From Sphingomonas sp. Leaf9 (GTDB taxonomy: Bacteria > Pseudomonadota > Alphaproteobacteria > Sphingomonadales > Sphingomonadaceae), in the NCBI RefSeq assembly GCF_001421355.1, contig NZ_LMKC01000001.1, positions 310,001-374,000 of the forward strand: DNA of 64,000 nucleotides, given 5' to 3'. The notes below the pieces were generated by a model. The model made no database searches. It worked only from the letters and a program-made list of their open reading frames with translations, and was not told the origin of the DNA. Position 1 is the stretch's first letter. Every line of letters starts with the position of its first letter. This document shows positions 62,164-64,000 of the stretch, one piece after another. A program made the translations under genes and the position numbers.

Positions 62164-63240
62164 ATGGCCAAGATCCGCGTCCTCATCATCGACGACAGCG
62201 CCAGCGTCCGCCAGGCGATGACGGCGATCCTGAGCGAAGACCCCGCGATCGAAGTGATCGCCGCCGCCGCCGATCCCTTTGCCGCTGCGCGCTGCATTCA
62301 GGAGGAGGTGCCCGACGTCATCACGCTGGACGTCGAAATGCCGCGGATGGACGGCGTGACCTTCCTGCGCAAGCTGATGAGCCAGAAGCCGATCCCGGTG
62401 GTGATGTGTTCGTCGCTGGTCGAGGAAGGGTCCGAAACGCTGCTCCAGGCGCTGGAGGCGGGTGCGGTCGACGTCATCCTGAAGCCGCGCATGGGGGTCG
62501 CCGATCACCTGAACGACGCCAAGATGCGCATCCGCGAAACGGTGAAGGGTGCAGCACGCGCGCGGCTGCGCAGCCGCCCCGCCGCCAGCCGGCTGAGCGC
62601 GCCCGCCGCCAAGCTGACCGCCGATGCGGTGCTGCCGCCGCCCACGGGCCGCGCCATGAGCCGCACGACCGAAATGGTCGTCTGCATCGGCGCGTCGACC
62701 GGCGGGACCGAAGCCCTGCGCGAGGTACTGGAGGCGCTGCCCGCCAACTCGCCGGGCATCGTCATCGTGCAGCATATGCCCGAAAGCTTCACCCGGGCCT
62801 TCGCCAAGCGGCTGAACGGGCTGTGCCAGGTCGACGTGAAGGAGGCCGAGGACGGCGATACCGTAATGCGCGGTCATGTCCTCATCGCACCGGGCGGCCT
62901 GCGCCACATGATGCTGGAACGACAGGGTGCGCGCTATGTCGTCGCGGTCAAGGAAGGGCCGCTGGTCTCGCGCCACCGCCCCTCGGTCGACGTGCTGTTC
63001 CGCTCCGCCGCGCGCAACGCCGGGTCGAACGCGGTCGGCATCATCATGACCGGCATGGGCGACGACGGCGCGCGCGGCCTGCTGGAAATGAAGCAGGCCG
63101 GCGCGCGCACCTTCGCGCAGGACGAGGCGACGTCGGTCGTGTTCGGCATGCCCAAGGAAGCGATCGCCCGCGGCGCGGCCGACCGGGTGATCCCGCTCGG
63201 CGCCATCGCCCGCGAATTGTTGCAGGCGACCGCGCGATGA
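62164..63240 (+). CDS. cheB: Chemotaxis methylesterase/glutamine deamidase CheB
   Basis: A 358-residue two-domain response regulator. The receiver has the acidic pair in LIIDDSASV, phospho-accepting Asp56 in [13 protein letters not shown], and lysine in DVILKPRMG. After a basic linker comes the esterase, with the nucleophile in [11 protein letters not shown], histidine in [10 protein letters not shown] and aspartate in [13 protein letters not shown]. It opposes CheR at the receptor methylation sites. The next gene follows after 45 bases. Confidence 0.96.
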   Translation: MAKIRVLIIDDSASVRQAMTAILSEDPAIEVIAAAADPFAAARCIQEEVPDVITLDVEMPRMDGVTFLRKLMSQKPIPVVMCSSLVEEGSETLLQALEAGAVDVILKPRMGVADHLNDAKMRIRETVKGAARARLRSRPAASRLSAPAAKLTADAVLPPPTGRAMSRTTEMVVCIGASTGGTEALREVLEALPANSPGIVIVQHMPESFTRAFAKRLNGLCQVDVKEAEDGDTVMRGHVLIAPGGLRHMMLERQGARYVVAVKEGPLVSRHRPSVDVLFRSAARNAGSNAVGIIMTGMGDDGARGLLEMKQAGARTFAQDEATSVVFGMPKEAIARGAADRVIPLGAIARELLQATAR

Positions 63241-63285
63241 CGCTCGCGCCGCGCCCTGCCTACCCACCCGTTCAGGACTGACGCC

Positions 63286-64000
63286 ATGCAGTATATCCGC
63301 ATCGATACCGACCATGCGCAGGCGATCGACCTGTCCGACCTGAAACGCTCGCTCGCGCTGGTCGCCGCCGGCATGGACGCGCGCTTCGTCCGCGCCGGGA
63401 CTACGCTCGCCACCGCGATCGAGACGATCGACCGCATCATCACCTCGATCGACGGGGTGACCGGTGCGCTCGACGAAAGCGTCGCCGGTATCGCCGTGTC
63501 GAGCCTGAAGTCGGTCTCCGGACAGCTCGACGCGCTGCCGGTGGTGCAGGCGGGTCGCGAGGCCGACATGGCCCGGATCAGTGCCGCATCGCGCGTGCTG
63601 CGCGACCATGTGATGGACATGCGACAGGCGCTGCGCGTGCTCCATATCTATGGCATGAACATCAAGATCGCGGCCTCGGGCGAGGCGGCTTTCGTGGGCT
63701 TCGTCAATGACATGGGGCAACGTCTTGCCACCGGTGAAGAACATCTCGAAGGGTTCCTCGCCAAGCTGAAGGAACTGTCGGGCAGCGTCGGCAGCGTGCA
63801 GCAGGCCGGTCGCCTGCTCGCCGCCGAAACGCGCAAGATCCTGCCCGCCGTGCCGGTGCGGCTGACCCGCGATGCCGATGCGCTCCACACCCATCTGGGC
63901 GATGTGGCGTCGATGGCGCGGCAGGTGGCGGAGATCGCGCGGACGGTGCAGGGACGCGTCGCGACCATGCTCGGCGCGTTGCAGGTCGGCGACAGCACCC
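63286..64000 (+). CDS. Unknown helical protein at the end of the che operon (3' end missing)
   Basis: An open frame of 238 codons that runs off the window. It begins MQYIRIDTDHAQAIDLSD and is almost wholly helical, with repeated ATAIETIDRIITSIDGVTGA-type heptads, MDMRQALRVLHIYGMNIKI and a series of LKELSGSVGSV-like segments. It has no signal peptide, no membrane helix and no MCP signalling tip in the visible part. Position after cheB suggests a part of the same chemosensory system, perhaps a new adaptor or a receptor whose signalling domain is further on. The family is not recognised. Confidence 0.7.
   Translation, partial: MQYIRIDTDHAQAIDLSDLKRSLALVAAGMDARFVRAGTTLATAIETIDRIITSIDGVTGALDESVAGIAVSSLKSVSGQLDALPVVQAGREADMARISAASRVLRDHVMDMRQALRVLHIYGMNIKIAASGEAAFVGFVNDMGQRLATGEEHLEGFLAKLKELSGSVGSVQQAGRLLAAETRKILPAVPVRLTRDADALHTHLGDVASMARQVAEIARTVQGRVATMLGALQVGDST

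Overview
This is a high-GC chromosomal window from an alphaproteobacterium, most likely a Sphingomonas-type member of the Sphingomonadaceae. The evidence is the gene content (UPF0262, DUF2849, DUF934, a large TonB-dependent receptor, clustered flavin-dependent halogenase homologues) and the abundant short palindromic repeats of the kinds usual between sphingomonad genes. No rRNA, tRNA, CRISPR array, prophage or transposase gene was seen. Assignments come from reading motifs and gene order; no database search was run.

Layout. 1-20.9 kb is mostly housekeeping and mixed genes: the 3' part of yidC with engB, an ExoD-like membrane protein, a glutathione S-transferase, two alpha/beta hydrolases, a YitT-like membrane protein, a small soluble PAS chemoreceptor, asd, a dipeptidyl-peptidase IV, an SH3b protein, a D-2-hydroxyacid dehydrogenase, a PP2C-like protein, a class I amidotransferase, a nitronate monooxygenase-like flavoprotein, a glycosyltransferase, selO and astD. 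21.0-25.5 kb is a sulfate-assimilation operon: cobA (siroheme), DUF2849, sulfite reductase, a RidA protein, DUF934 and cysH. A possible CdiI-like gene follows.

26.3-43.4 kb is the accessory centre. A nine-gene minus-strand operon (34988 down to 26300) encodes an MFS symporter, two cytoplasmic sugar enzymes, a cytochrome c, two exported TIM-barrel isomerases, a DUF1080 protein, a gluconate-2-dehydrogenase subunit 3 homologue and a GMC oxidoreductase. This composition fits periplasmic oxidation of a glycoside to a 3-keto-glycoside followed by cleavage. Just upstream on the same strand is an operon of three tryptophan-halogenase-family flavoproteins, the middle one lacking the catalytic residues. 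Divergent from it is a 1124-residue TonB-dependent receptor. Together they look like a nutrient uptake and processing locus whose halogenases have an unknown role.

43.5-53.5 kb returns to housekeeping genes: dnaB, UPF0262, a degenerate GH25 protein, cytidine deaminase, a MerR/TipAS regulator, dcd, a comEC homologue, gltX and gltA. 53.8-64.0 kb is a complete chemosensory operon: STAS protein, cheY, cheA, cheW, transmembrane receptor, cheW, soluble poly-HAMP receptor, cheR, cheB and an unrecognised helical protein cut by the window end. A TTAA-N7-TTAA sequence of the CtrA type lies upstream of it. A related TTAA-N7-TTAG sequence lies upstream of the distant PAS receptor.

The most notable points are the halogenase trio with its inactive-looking middle member, an in-frame palindromic repeat inside selO, a shared C-terminal tail on the two clustered chemoreceptors, and a GH25 protein that has lost its catalytic residues.
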